Origin: Bacteroidota bacterium
GTDB taxonomy: Bacteria > Bacteroidota > Bacteroidia > Bacteroidales > Paludibacteraceae
NCBI GenBank assembly: GCA_023391625.1
Contig: JAEWAN010000030.1
Span: forward strand, 1 to 14,809
DNA length: 14,809 bases
Direction: 5' to 3'
The notes below the pieces were generated by a model that saw only the letters and a program-made list of their open reading frames with translations, made no database searches and was not told the origin of the DNA. The translations under genes were made by a program, and so were the position numbers. Below are positions 1 through 6,167 of this stretch, in pieces. Position 1 is the stretch's first letter. Each line of letters opens with the position of its first letter.

Positions 1-654
1 GGGCATGGCTCTCCTCCAATATGCTTCTTGTCTCGACAACTCGAATCATACCGGGGCGGGCCGTGCCCTCCTTCCTATCTGGACGCTATCCTGCTGTCAA
101 AGTGCGCAAAAAATTGTACGTTACCGATCGATACGAGCGAAGAAGCGGCCAGGGCAATTCCCAGCGGCAAACCGGATACCTGGGAGTCAGATTTTGATAA
201 CCTTATCAAAAAGTTTATTGATAGATTATGCATCACCACAGACACAATTCTCGATGGTGAGGACAAGGCAACCGGCAATACGCTGGGCGAACGCGCCCTT
301 ACGTACTACAAGTACTTAAGCTACGGCCCTGCAAGCGCGGAAGTTTTCATCGCCGATCAGCCAGAAGACAACATTTCGAACCAGCGCATTAGCAGTGATC
401 TCATCAAATATCTAGCAGATCTCAGGAGGCGTTCTCAAGTAATCATCGTCACGCATAGCCCGTTGCTCGTCGTTAATCTTGATGCCGACAATGTTATCGC
501 CTTGAAAAGGGATAAGAAGGGCTCACAGCGAGTCGTATCAGGTTGTCTTGAATCCGAAGACATCGGATCAGTGCTCAGTGAAGTGGCCTCTATTCTGGAC
601 GGTGGTAAAGAAGCAATCAAAAGGAGGTTGGCGGCATATGGCTCGCTCGATTAA
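1..654 (+). CDS. C-terminal part of an SMC/TrlF-like AAA ATPase (5' end outside window)
   Basis: The frame is open from base 1, so only the last 217 codons are present. Visible are an ABC-signature-like stretch (TLGERAL, about 274-294), a Walker B with the paired acid in VFIADQPEDN (about 343-372) and a following switch histidine in IIVTHSP (about 442-462). The DQPEDN...THSP pattern and the ending ILDGGKEAIKRRLAAYG are typical of the large ATPases with coiled-coil insertions that are often fused to PHP or other nuclease domains (TrlF-like), many of them linked to phage defence. The Walker A and any nuclease domain would lie left of the window, so the exact family is open. The 3' end overlaps the next gene by 17 bases, which implies translational coupling and joint function. 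Base composition is AT-richer than the hsd genes, consistent with acquired DNA. Confidence 0.72.
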   Translation, partial: GHGSPPICFLSRQLESYRGGPCPPSYLDAILLSKCAKNCTLPIDTSEEAARAIPSGKPDTWESDFDNLIKKFIDRLCITTDTILDGEDKATGNTLGERALTYYKYLSYGPASAEVFIADQPEDNISNQRISSDLIKYLADLRRRSQVIIVTHSPLLVVNLDADNVIALKRDKKGSQRVVSGCLESEDIGSVLSEVASILDGGKEAIKRRLAAYGSLD

Positions 655-964
655 GCTCAACGGAACAACAACCGGTGTCGAATTGATTGTGGATGGCAAT
701 GTCGCAGCAACCTTTACTAGGGAAAAGGCAATCGATGCCCTTAGTTTTTATAATGCGCTCGACTATCATGCTGGTGATATGTATAAGCTAGAAGAAGGTT
801 CTTGCGGAACAATTCCAAAAGGTTCGTTTGATTCACTTGAAGACCTCGTTAAAGAAATTATTAATGGCATCAACGGCCTCACAAGAAAAGATTCATCTAC
901 AGATGGAGGGTCAGTTGCCATGAATCAGGACAATGCTGAAATCGATGAAGACATTCCTTTTTAA
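638..964 (+). CDS. Small protein of unknown fold with an SSB-like C-terminal tip
   Basis: This gene encodes 108 residues and I do not recognise the body. The start is the ATG at 638, preceded by AAGGAGG at 621-627, a strong ribosome binding site lying inside the upstream ATPase gene. Residues 1-80 look like a compact alpha/beta domain (IKLNG, VELIVDG, VAATFTREKAIDAL, LVKEIINGING). Residues 82-100 form a polar, probably flexible linker. The protein then ends in EIDEDIPF. That ending matches the acidic DDDIPF tip of bacterial SSB, which docks RecQ, RecO, PriA, exonuclease I and others. No OB fold is evident, so this is not an ordinary SSB. The 17-base overlap with the ATPase gene suggests the two proteins act together. 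A role in attracting or blocking SSB partners is inference. Confidence 0.75.
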   Translation: MARSIKLNGTTTGVELIVDGNVAATFTREKAIDALSFYNALDYHAGDMYKLEEGSCGTIPKGSFDSLEDLVKEIINGINGLTRKDSSTDGGSVAMNQDNAEIDEDIPF

Positions 965-1057
965 TGGCAACCCCATTTTTCTTGCTGCTAGCTTAAAAAT
1001 TACGATTCTTTACTTGGAGTATTTAAATTAGCATTGAAATAGTGGAGGAGCGGGGTT
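965..1057. other. Convergent intergenic stretch, no gene
   Basis: This short AT-rich gap lies between the small SSB-tip protein and the leftward integration module. The only structure seen is a weak hairpin, CGGG-GTTTTATT-CCCG, near 1051-1066 at the end of the mobC-like gene. I found no convincing att core here, although one element end would be expected near this point. Confidence 0.4.
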
Positions 1058-1426
1058 TTATTCCCGTGCCATTCCTTCAATCATAGCCGCCTCAGCGTCA
1101 ATCGGGGATTCAGGCATTTCTTCGCCAAGCTCATGGAAGATGTCCGTCAGGAGCACGACGCGCTGTACGAGCGACTCGTCCATGTCTCCAGCCCGCCTGA
1201 TGCGCGAGAGTTCTGCATAGACTTTCGCCATCGCGTCCTTCAGCGCCTTGTATGTGCGGCTGTTGGGACGCACTACGATGGCGGTGTCGGTGAGCTTGGA
1301 CATGATGTAGTCCTGCTTGGTCATGTGCGCCGTCGCCGCGAGCAGGTTCACCAGCTCGTTTTCCTCGGGCGAAACCCTGAAGGCGATGGTCATGCTTCTC
1401 TTGCGCCTCTCGTTCGGGCAGGGCAT
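1058..1426 (-). CDS. MobC-like / RHH-type small accessory protein of the integration module
   Basis: The predicted protein has 122 residues and a basic N-terminus (NERRKRSMTIAFRVSPEE). It has a short strand followed by helices, as in ribbon-helix-helix and MobC-type relaxosome proteins, where the pattern RVSxxE...A...G/TxxxYI is common. Its ATG overlaps the integrase stop by one base (TGATG at 1424-1428), so it is almost certainly translated after the integrase on the same message. MobC proteins assist relaxase action at an origin of transfer, and small RHH proteins beside integrases can also aid excision. No relaxase is present in the window. The family call is moderate, while the existence of the gene is well supported by the overlap and by a frame without rare features. 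Confidence 0.6.
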   Translation of the reverse strand: MPCPNERRKRSMTIAFRVSPEENELVNLLAATAHMTKQDYIMSKLTDTAIVVRPNSRTYKALKDAMAKVYAELSRIRRAGDMDESLVQRVVLLTDIFHELGEEMPESPIDAEAAMIEGMARE

Positions 1427-2502
1427 CAGAATGCATCTCCTTTCGTTGATTCGAGGGCTGCCGCCATCTCCTCCTGCACGTTCGGGAAGAGGTGGGCGTA
1501 GCGGAACGTGATGTCCGTCGCCTCGTGGCCCATTCTTTCGGCGATTGCGAGGGCGGAGAACCCCATGTCGATGAGCAGGCTCACGTGGCTGTGCCTCAAG
1601 TCGTGGATCCTGATCCGCTTCACGCCGGTCTGGGCGCAGCCGCGCTTCATCTCGTGGGCAAGGTAGTACTTCGTGGCCTTGAACATGCGCTCGTCTTGCC
1701 CGATGTCCGGGTTGTCCTCCAGATACTCCTCGACCTCGTCCCCGAGGAACCCGGGGATCTTTATCGTGCGCACGGATTTCGGGGTCTTGGGGTCGGTGAT
1801 GAGGTCCCTGCCGCCCAGTCTGTGGTACGAGGCCGTGATGTACATCTCCAGCCGTTTGAGGTCGAACGAGCCCGGGGTGAGCGCCAGAAGCTCGCCTTCT
1901 CTCACGCCCGTCCAGTAGAGGATCTCGAACATGAGGTACGACATAGGCTTCTCGAGCATCGCCTCGGAGAACCTGAGGTACTCGTCTTTCGTCCAGAACG
2001 ACATCTCGCCGGCTTCCTTTGCCCCCATCTTCATGGTCTTCACCGCCGGGTTGGGGTAGAGGCCGTAGTATCGCGTCGCATGGTTGAATATGGCAGTGAC
2101 CTGGTTGTTGATGGTGCGCAGGTAGGTGGGCGAGTATGCCTCGCCGTTCGGGCGCTTCGCCTCCATGAGCTTGTTCTGCCAGCGCACGATATCGATGCTG
2201 CGGATATCCTCCATCCTCATGCGCCCGAAGAACGGCTCTATCTTCGTCCGGATGATGTGCCTCTTCGTCGCCCATGTGGTCTCGCGGATGCGCGGGTGCA
2301 TGTCGTCTTCGTATATCTTCAGGAAATCCGAGAACTTCATCGCCATCGACTGTCCGCGCGTCGCCTTGTAGTCGCTCTCCCACGCTTCCGCCTCGGCTCT
2401 GCTGGCGAAACCTCGCTTGAACTTGTGGACGTCGTTTCCTTCCTTGTCCTTGCAGCGGAACTGCACGGTGAACGTCCCGTTCGGCATCTCCTTAACGGAC
2501 AT
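1426..2502 (-). CDS. int: Tyrosine recombinase / integrase
   Basis: The protein of 358 residues has the full layout of phage and ICE integrases. An N-terminal arm-binding domain covers about residues 1-48 (FTVQFRCKDKEGN...KFKRGFASRAEAEAWE). A core-binding SAM-like domain covers about 55-150, and the catalytic domain about 165-345. The active-site set is complete: R201 (TGVREGE), K239 (DPKTPKS), H300 and R303 (HDLRHSH), H326 (MGHE) and nucleophile Y335 (TFRYAHLFP). It should catalyse site-specific integration and excision of the surrounding element. Its start overlaps the excisionase-like gene by 11 bases and its stop overlaps the MobC-like gene, giving a three-gene leftward operon. The target site cannot be read from the protein. 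Confidence 0.95.
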   Translation of the reverse strand: MSVKEMPNGTFTVQFRCKDKEGNDVHKFKRGFASRAEAEAWESDYKATRGQSMAMKFSDFLKIYEDDMHPRIRETTWATKRHIIRTKIEPFFGRMRMEDIRSIDIVRWQNKLMEAKRPNGEAYSPTYLRTINNQVTAIFNHATRYYGLYPNPAVKTMKMGAKEAGEMSFWTKDEYLRFSEAMLEKPMSYLMFEILYWTGVREGELLALTPGSFDLKRLEMYITASYHRLGGRDLITDPKTPKSVRTIKIPGFLGDEVEEYLEDNPDIGQDERMFKATKYYLAHEMKRGCAQTGVKRIRIHDLRHSHVSLLIDMGFSALAIAERMGHEATDITFRYAHLFPNVQEEMAAALESTKGDAF

Positions 2503-2704
2503 CCTCGCAATCGCCTCCTCCGCTCCTTTCGCCGAAGTAAGCGATTTCGAAGTACTCGTTGCTCACACGGCCGGGGATCACCTTGCAACCGCGGCGCGCC
2601 ATGTCCTCGTTGAGCTCGCGGATGACGGCGTAGGCGGTCGTCCTGGAGACGCCCAGGCGCGCTGCCACTTCTTTGGCGGTGAGCATCCTCCTCGCTGTTT
2701 CCAT
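2492..2704 (-). CDS. xis: Excisionase-like HTH DNA-binding protein
   Basis: This is a 70-residue protein with a MerR/excisionase-type helix-turn-helix in residues 7-30 (MLTAKEVAARLGVSRTTAYAVIRELN), followed by a short basic wing-like segment (RRGCKVIPGRVS). Such proteins bend DNA at att sites and steer the integrase toward excision. They may also repress the operon. The ATG at 2704 is preceded by AGGAGG (complement of 2708-2713) with ideal spacing. The stop lies inside the integrase start, an 11-base overlap that implies coupled synthesis. The family is inferred from size, HTH type and position; a plain small repressor cannot be excluded. Confidence 0.8.
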   Translation of the reverse strand: METARRMLTAKEVAARLGVSRTTAYAVIRELNEDMARRGCKVIPGRVSNEYFEIAYFGERSGGGDCEDVR

Positions 2705-2720
2705 TTCGTCCTCCTAGACA

Positions 2721-2787
2721 GTTCAATAACGAACGGTATAAGGAAATATTATACGTTCAATAACGAACGGTCAATACGTACCGTTCG
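2721..2787. promoter_or_regulatory. Divergent control region with three CGAACGGT operator-like boxes
   Basis: A 17-base direct repeat, GTTCAATAACGAACGGT, occurs at 2721-2737 and 2755-2771, a 34-base step (about three helical turns). The box CGAACGGT recurs inverted as ACCGTTCG at 2780-2787, forming a dyad with 2764-2771 across an 8-base spacer. The boxes surround the predicted leftward promoter. The adjacent XRE protein is the obvious candidate binder, and the excisionase-like protein is an alternative. Confidence 0.65.
2748..2774 (-). promoter_or_regulatory. Predicted leftward promoter of the xis-int-mobC-like operon
   Basis: On the minus strand a -35 TTGACC (complement of 2769-2774) is followed after 15 bases by a perfect -10 TATAAT (complement of 2748-2753). 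The spacer is shorter than the ideal 17, which often marks regulated promoters. The -35 overlaps one CGAACGGT box and a second box lies just downstream of the expected start, so repression by a bound protein would be direct. Confidence 0.5.
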
Positions 2788-2845
2788 AATACGTGCTATT
2801 CTTTTCAGTAAAGACAATTAAACCGATGTCGTAGGAGAGGCACCC

Positions 2846-3283
2846 ATGAAGACAGGCGAACTGATTCGCAGATACCGCAAGATGCGCAAGATGACCCAGG
2901 CGGATCTCGCCGATGCATGCGGGCTCTCGGATTCCGCCATCAGGAACTACGAGCTCGGGAACAGAAAGCCAAGCGCTGCGCATTTGGAAGCCATAGCCAA
3001 GGCTCTGGAGATTGCCCAGGAGGCACTCTTGGAGGTAGATGTGAGCTCTGGCCGAAAGGCTCTCGAATACCTCCTCAGAATCGACGAGGAGCTCGGATTG
3101 AAGCCCTCCAGGGATGCCAAGAGCGATATCGTTCTAACGATCGACCATGGCTCCCCGAAAGCGCCTAAGCTGTCCGTTGCGTTGGAGGCATGGCTGCGAC
3201 AGCGCGAGCGTTTGGATGCTGGGGAGATTTCTCAAGGAGATTACGACGCTTGGAAGGCAAGCGCTGGAGCGTCCGATTTGTAA
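2846..3283 (+). CDS. XRE-family transcriptional regulator
   Basis: The protein of 145 residues has a clear Cro/C1-type helix-turn-helix in residues 4-60 (ELIRRYRKMRKMTQADLADACG, then LSDSAIRNYELGNRKPSAAHLEAIAKALE). Residues 65-145 form a helical C-terminal part probably used for dimerisation. The ATG at 2846 follows AGGAG at 2833-2837. The gene faces away from the excisionase-integrase operon and shares its control region with the three CGAACGGT boxes. It is therefore the likely repressor that keeps the element integrated, and may autoregulate. Its stop codon lies inside the first TTGTAATCAC motif of the following repeat region. Confidence 0.88.
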   Translation: MKTGELIRRYRKMRKMTQADLADACGLSDSAIRNYELGNRKPSAAHLEAIAKALEIAQEALLEVDVSSGRKALEYLLRIDEELGLKPSRDAKSDIVLTIDHGSPKAPKLSVALEAWLRQRERLDAGEISQGDYDAWKASAGASDL

Positions 3284-3530
3284 TCACCTCCGCGTTTTTC
3301 GCCCTTTTCCGAAACGGCTTGTAATCACCCCTCGAAAGCGGCTTTTTGCAAGCCACTCCAGGGATAATTTCAGGCCTTCTTCGGCGTTTCGCAGCGTTTG
3401 AATCGGCTTGGAAAACCCTCGAAACACCCGTTTTCCGCGATTTTTTATCCCCCTATTCTGACCTGGGGTTTTCGTTTTTCGACCCCTCGAAAAGGCGGGG
3501 TGATTACAAAGTGATTACAAATCGCCTTTT
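3278..3530. repeat. Four TTGTAATCAC motifs, two in each orientation
   Basis: TTGTAATCAC occurs at 3278-3287 and 3319-3328. Its reverse complement GTGATTACAA occurs at 3500-3509 and 3511-3520. The last pair sits in the 25-base loop of an 8-bp stem, AAAAGGCG (3490-3497) with CGCCTTTT (3523-3530). An 11-base step between the last two copies places them on the same face of the helix. This is the look of arm-type integrase sites or replication/transfer protein sites. Confidence 0.6.
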
Positions 3531-3551
3531 CTGACAGATTCCAGCCCGAGG

Positions 3552-3572
3552 AATAATTTCAGGTGGCTTGCA
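3552..3572 (+). repeat. Att-like direct repeat, copy 1
   Basis: The copy reads AATAATTTCAGGTGG followed by CTTGCA. Extended by three bases, it matches copy 2 (3790-3810) in 23 of 24 positions, and it matches copy 3 beyond the restriction operon in 18 of 21. A shorter related string, GGATAATTTCAGG, lies at 3362-3374. Confidence 0.6.
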
Positions 3573-3673
3573 ACCGTGCCCATGAGCACTCATGGTTGAA
3601 CATGGCTGCCAACCAGTGCCAAACGGCGTCCACCTTTTTGGGATAATCTGAATCATTTCCGCAGGTGAAAGAG

Positions 3674-3712
3674 TAAAAAACAATCCCTGGGAAAAGACCT
3701 TTCCCAGGGATT
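3674..3712 (-). terminator. Rho-independent terminator for the leftward restriction operon
   Basis: A perfect 13-bp stem, AATCCCTGGGAAA (3682-3694) with TTTCCCAGGGATT (3700-3712), encloses a 5-base loop. On the minus strand it is followed by GTTTTTTAC (complement of 3673-3681), so it stops transcription arriving from the right. It lies about 370 bases past the last operon gene, leaving a long untranslated tail. Confidence 0.8.
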
Positions 3713-3789
3713 GCGCAGTCTCATTATTCTCGAAAGTTGCCGGTGGCTAGGATGATTTACGAGTACCGTTGTTCACTATTGTTCACTGG

Positions 3790-3810
3790 AATAATTTCAG
3801 GTGGATTGCA
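3790..3810 (+). repeat. Att-like direct repeat, copy 2
   Basis: The copy reads AATAATTTCAGGTGG followed by ATTGCA, in the same orientation as copies 1 and 3. Together with copy 3 it brackets the whole six-gene restriction operon and its promoter, about 9.9 kb. Confidence 0.6.
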
Positions 3811-3933
3811 AATTCCACGCCTCAGGCTCATTCCCACTCAATAATCAAATCGTTGCGTATTTTCTTCAGTTTTTGTCGTAGTGCGGCATTTTGAAGAATT
3901 TTACGCTGGATTAAACAAAATTCGCGAAAATCC

Positions 3934-3974
3934 ATGTTGTCAAAATGTTGTCACGGGCGATTTTCCCGTGACAA
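3934..3974. repeat. Direct repeat ATGTTGTCA next to a 10-bp hairpin
   Basis: ATGTTGTCA occurs at 3934-3942 and 3945-3953, an 11-base step. It runs into a perfect stem TTGTCACGGG (3948-3957) with CCCGTGACAA (3965-3974) and a 7-base loop. The stem lies inside the 3' tail of the leftward operon. It lacks a T-run, so it is more likely a protein-binding site, an RNA-stabilising stem or part of an old att region. Confidence 0.5.
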
Positions 3975-4085
3975 ACGTCTGCATTTTGGACCAATGGCTT
4001 GGAGGTCTAAAAATGAGGTTAAAAACATTATAAATCAAGAGAGGGCAGGGTAGAGGAAACTCCACCAAAACCCTCCCCTAGCAAG

Positions 4086-6167
4086 CTAGATAGGCTCTTC
4101 TGATTTTGCCTTGTACAGCTCAATCAAAAGCTCAGAACAATCAATGCCTGCAGCTTCGAACACGATCTTTAATGTTTCTATCTTCACGGAAGTGGAGCTG
4201 CCTGGGTTGAAGTAGATTCCCTCTCCGACTTTGAAGCAGTAGTCACTTTCTTTCCAAGAGAAATACCTTCCTGGGAATTCAGAGCCCTCGGGAACGAATT
4301 TATGGAAGACAACCGGATCGAGTTCGTAAACCATAGAGAGAACGCCACAGATCATGTCAACCCATGTCTTCGCGGTGAAGCGAGATCCCATGAAGCTGTA
4401 TGCAGCAATCTGCCTGCCAGTGAACGAAAAGTCGTCGTCAAGGGCATGCTCTTCGTAGGCGTCGTTGCTCCACTCGAAATTGGATTCGATAGCCGGCCAA
4501 AGCTCGAGGAATTTCTCTTTCATGAGTTCGTTGCGAGCTTCGAGTTGCTCTTCGCCCCAGGCTTCCTGCTGGCAGACAAAACCGTTGATTCTGAAGCCAG
4601 ACTGCTTGAAGCCGTTTTCCATATCGCGCTTCTCAACGAAACGCCTGTTACTGTATTTGGAGTTATATGCCGTAAGCGTCAGATTCGCCATGCTGTTCAG
4701 CCACTTCGCATGGATTTCTGCGTAGTTGTCGCCCAGGTCCTGCTGCCAGCTCGTCGAAAGTGTCTGAGGCATGATGTGCTCAACGCTGAAAGACTCCTCG
4801 CGAAGATTGTCGACAACGTTGACCCTCTCCAGGCTGTCGCCGTTTTCGAGTCGGTCAAAGAGGTAATACTTGTAGCTTGCGATCCTGTAGAAATCCCTCT
4901 CCTCAAACGCCTGAATGAACTCGGTGTCATCTGGGAAATGCCCGCTGCCTTCCTTGGAGAGAAGAACCTTGTTCAATACGTCAGGGTATGCTCCGCCGTC
5001 CTTGACGCCTCTCAGAACCTCGCTGTGGAGGGTCTCGAAGACCTTGTTGAGCGCATTGGTAGGTACCTTGCAAACCCAGCGCCTGAAGAGGTAGGTCTCT
5101 ACTGACTTGAGCGTTTCGATTACCTGCTGGTCGCCAATCTCGCCACAACGTCTGTATTCAAGCAGATTCAAGGTAAACGGGTTCATGACGCTCATGTCCA
5201 AAAGGATGAGTCGTCTCAAAACGGCGTCGACCTTGTGGTTGCCAGAGCTTGCGGAGGTAATCGTTTTGAAGTGCTTGGAGTATTTCAAAAGCTCCTCAAG
5301 CAGTATCTTCGTATCGAATTCTTCAGCTTTGACGTAGTCCTTGAATACTGAGTAAACCTTCTTAATTGCAGGAGTCTTCCTGCGGACAGCGGCAAGCCAA
5401 TCACGAGCGAAGGAGCTTACGTCGTAACCAGTGTTTTTCTCGATCTCGTTCCAGTACTTCTCGTAATACTCTTCCTGCATTTGGGCGTCCAAGCCCATGA
5501 GGATGAAGTTGCGGATCTTATCGCCTTCGCTCAGGTCGAGGCCCGTAGAGTTAAGGCTCTCGAAGATTCGCTGGGCGTCATCCTCCTTGTCGAGCTTGAT
5601 GTCAATGATCATTAAGCGTTCAATGGCATCACGCAGCTGATCCGCGGTCAGCTTGGTTTTGTCTATGCGACCGCAGAAGTAGATGAAGTTTTGCGTGACG
5701 TTGGAGTCTTGGATGAACTTCTCCGCATTGGCCGAATAGATTGCTTCGAAGGCAGCCTGGTCGTCCTTGATGAGCTTAAGCTTCAGCTTTCGCTCCGACT
5801 TATGCCATTTGTCGATGAGGTACTCCTCGTTGATCATGTCCGCAAGGCTGTCGTCTTCGGAAGAGATGGCGCCGGACCTCAGCTTGCTCACGAGGGCAAG
5901 CAGAAGAAGGTACGACGTTGTGATTCTTTGCTGGCCGTCGATAACGATGCGGGTGTCTGGCCCGTCAGCCTTCGAAACGATGCTGCCAAAGAAATGGCTC
6001 TCGACGCCTTCGGTTATCACATCCTCGAGATCATCGAACAACTGCTTACAATTCTCGATCTTCCAGTCGTAGTTGCGCTGATAAACGGGGATTACGAACC
6101 TGGTCTTTGTGCCTTCGAGAAGATTCAATAGATACCGTTCTTCGCCTTTCAAATGCTTTCCTTTCAA
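4086..6167 (-). CDS. DUF262/DUF1524 GmrSD-like nuclease
   Basis: The protein of 693 residues starts with a ParB-like DUF262 domain containing IPVYQRNYDW (26-35) and the nucleotide-binding IDGQQRITT (76-84). NSTGLDLSEGDKIRN follows at 206-220, a stretch conserved in the family. A DUF1524 His-Me/HNH nuclease domain has EHIMPQ (463-468; H464) and later NLTLTAYNSKYSN (495-507). About 120 further C-terminal residues form an extra, unassigned domain. GmrSD and BrxU relatives use nucleotides to restrict DNA with modified bases, while SspE relatives respond to phosphorothioate. Which modification applies here is unknown. The TTG start overlaps the previous stop by four bases (TTGA). A second TTG at 6152 has a better ribosome binding site (AAAGGA) and would give 688 residues, but the conserved N-terminus favours 6167. 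It is the last gene of the operon. Confidence 0.9.
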   Translation of the reverse strand: MKGKHLKGEERYLLNLLEGTKTRFVIPVYQRNYDWKIENCKQLFDDLEDVITEGVESHFFGSIVSKADGPDTRIVIDGQQRITTSYLLLLALVSKLRSGAISSEDDSLADMINEEYLIDKWHKSERKLKLKLIKDDQAAFEAIYSANAEKFIQDSNVTQNFIYFCGRIDKTKLTADQLRDAIERLMIIDIKLDKEDDAQRIFESLNSTGLDLSEGDKIRNFILMGLDAQMQEEYYEKYWNEIEKNTGYDVSSFARDWLAAVRRKTPAIKKVYSVFKDYVKAEEFDTKILLEELLKYSKHFKTITSASSGNHKVDAVLRRLILLDMSVMNPFTLNLLEYRRCGEIGDQQVIETLKSVETYLFRRWVCKVPTNALNKVFETLHSEVLRGVKDGGAYPDVLNKVLLSKEGSGHFPDDTEFIQAFEERDFYRIASYKYYLFDRLENGDSLERVNVVDNLREESFSVEHIMPQTLSTSWQQDLGDNYAEIHAKWLNSMANLTLTAYNSKYSNRRFVEKRDMENGFKQSGFRINGFVCQQEAWGEEQLEARNELMKEKFLELWPAIESNFEWSNDAYEEHALDDDFSFTGRQIAAYSFMGSRFTAKTWVDMICGVLSMVYELDPVVFHKFVPEGSEFPGRYFSWKESDYCFKVGEGIYFNPGSSTSVKIETLKIVFEAAGIDCSELLIELYKAKSEEPI

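Larger units (their letters stand above)
3284..4085. other. Gene-poor, repeat-rich region between the integration module and the restriction operon
   Basis: About 800 bases carry no convincing gene. They hold paired TTGTAATCAC motifs, three CCCTCGAAA boxes (3329-3337, 3416-3424, 3484-3492), two copies of an att-like repeat, a leftward terminator and several hairpins. One hairpin is CCATGAG-CA-CTCATGG at 3580-3595. TTGTTCACT is repeated at 3769-3777 and 3779-3787. A 35-codon leftward frame at 3828-3935 has no ribosome binding site. The density of short repeats fits an attachment or transfer region of a mobile element, but I cannot assign a function from sequence alone. Confidence 0.55.

Noticed and set aside
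1427..2383. Minus-strand frame that would extend the MobC-like protein to 441 residues
   Set aside because: The upstream part is arginine/proline/histidine-rich and runs in another frame across the integrase. The ATG at 1426 overlapping the integrase stop is the natural start.
3550..3811. CRISPR array
   Set aside because: There are only two near-identical copies of 24 bases, 238 bases apart, with no regular spacers and no cas genes.
3284..4085. tRNA or tmRNA gene as integration target
   Set aside because: I looked for a TTCGA-type T-loop with matching acceptor stem and CCA end and found none that folds.
4022..4088. Second terminator just after the DUF262 gene
   Set aside because: The possible stem GGGAGGGT/ACCCTGCCC is imperfect, has a long loop and is not directly followed by a T-run on the minus strand.
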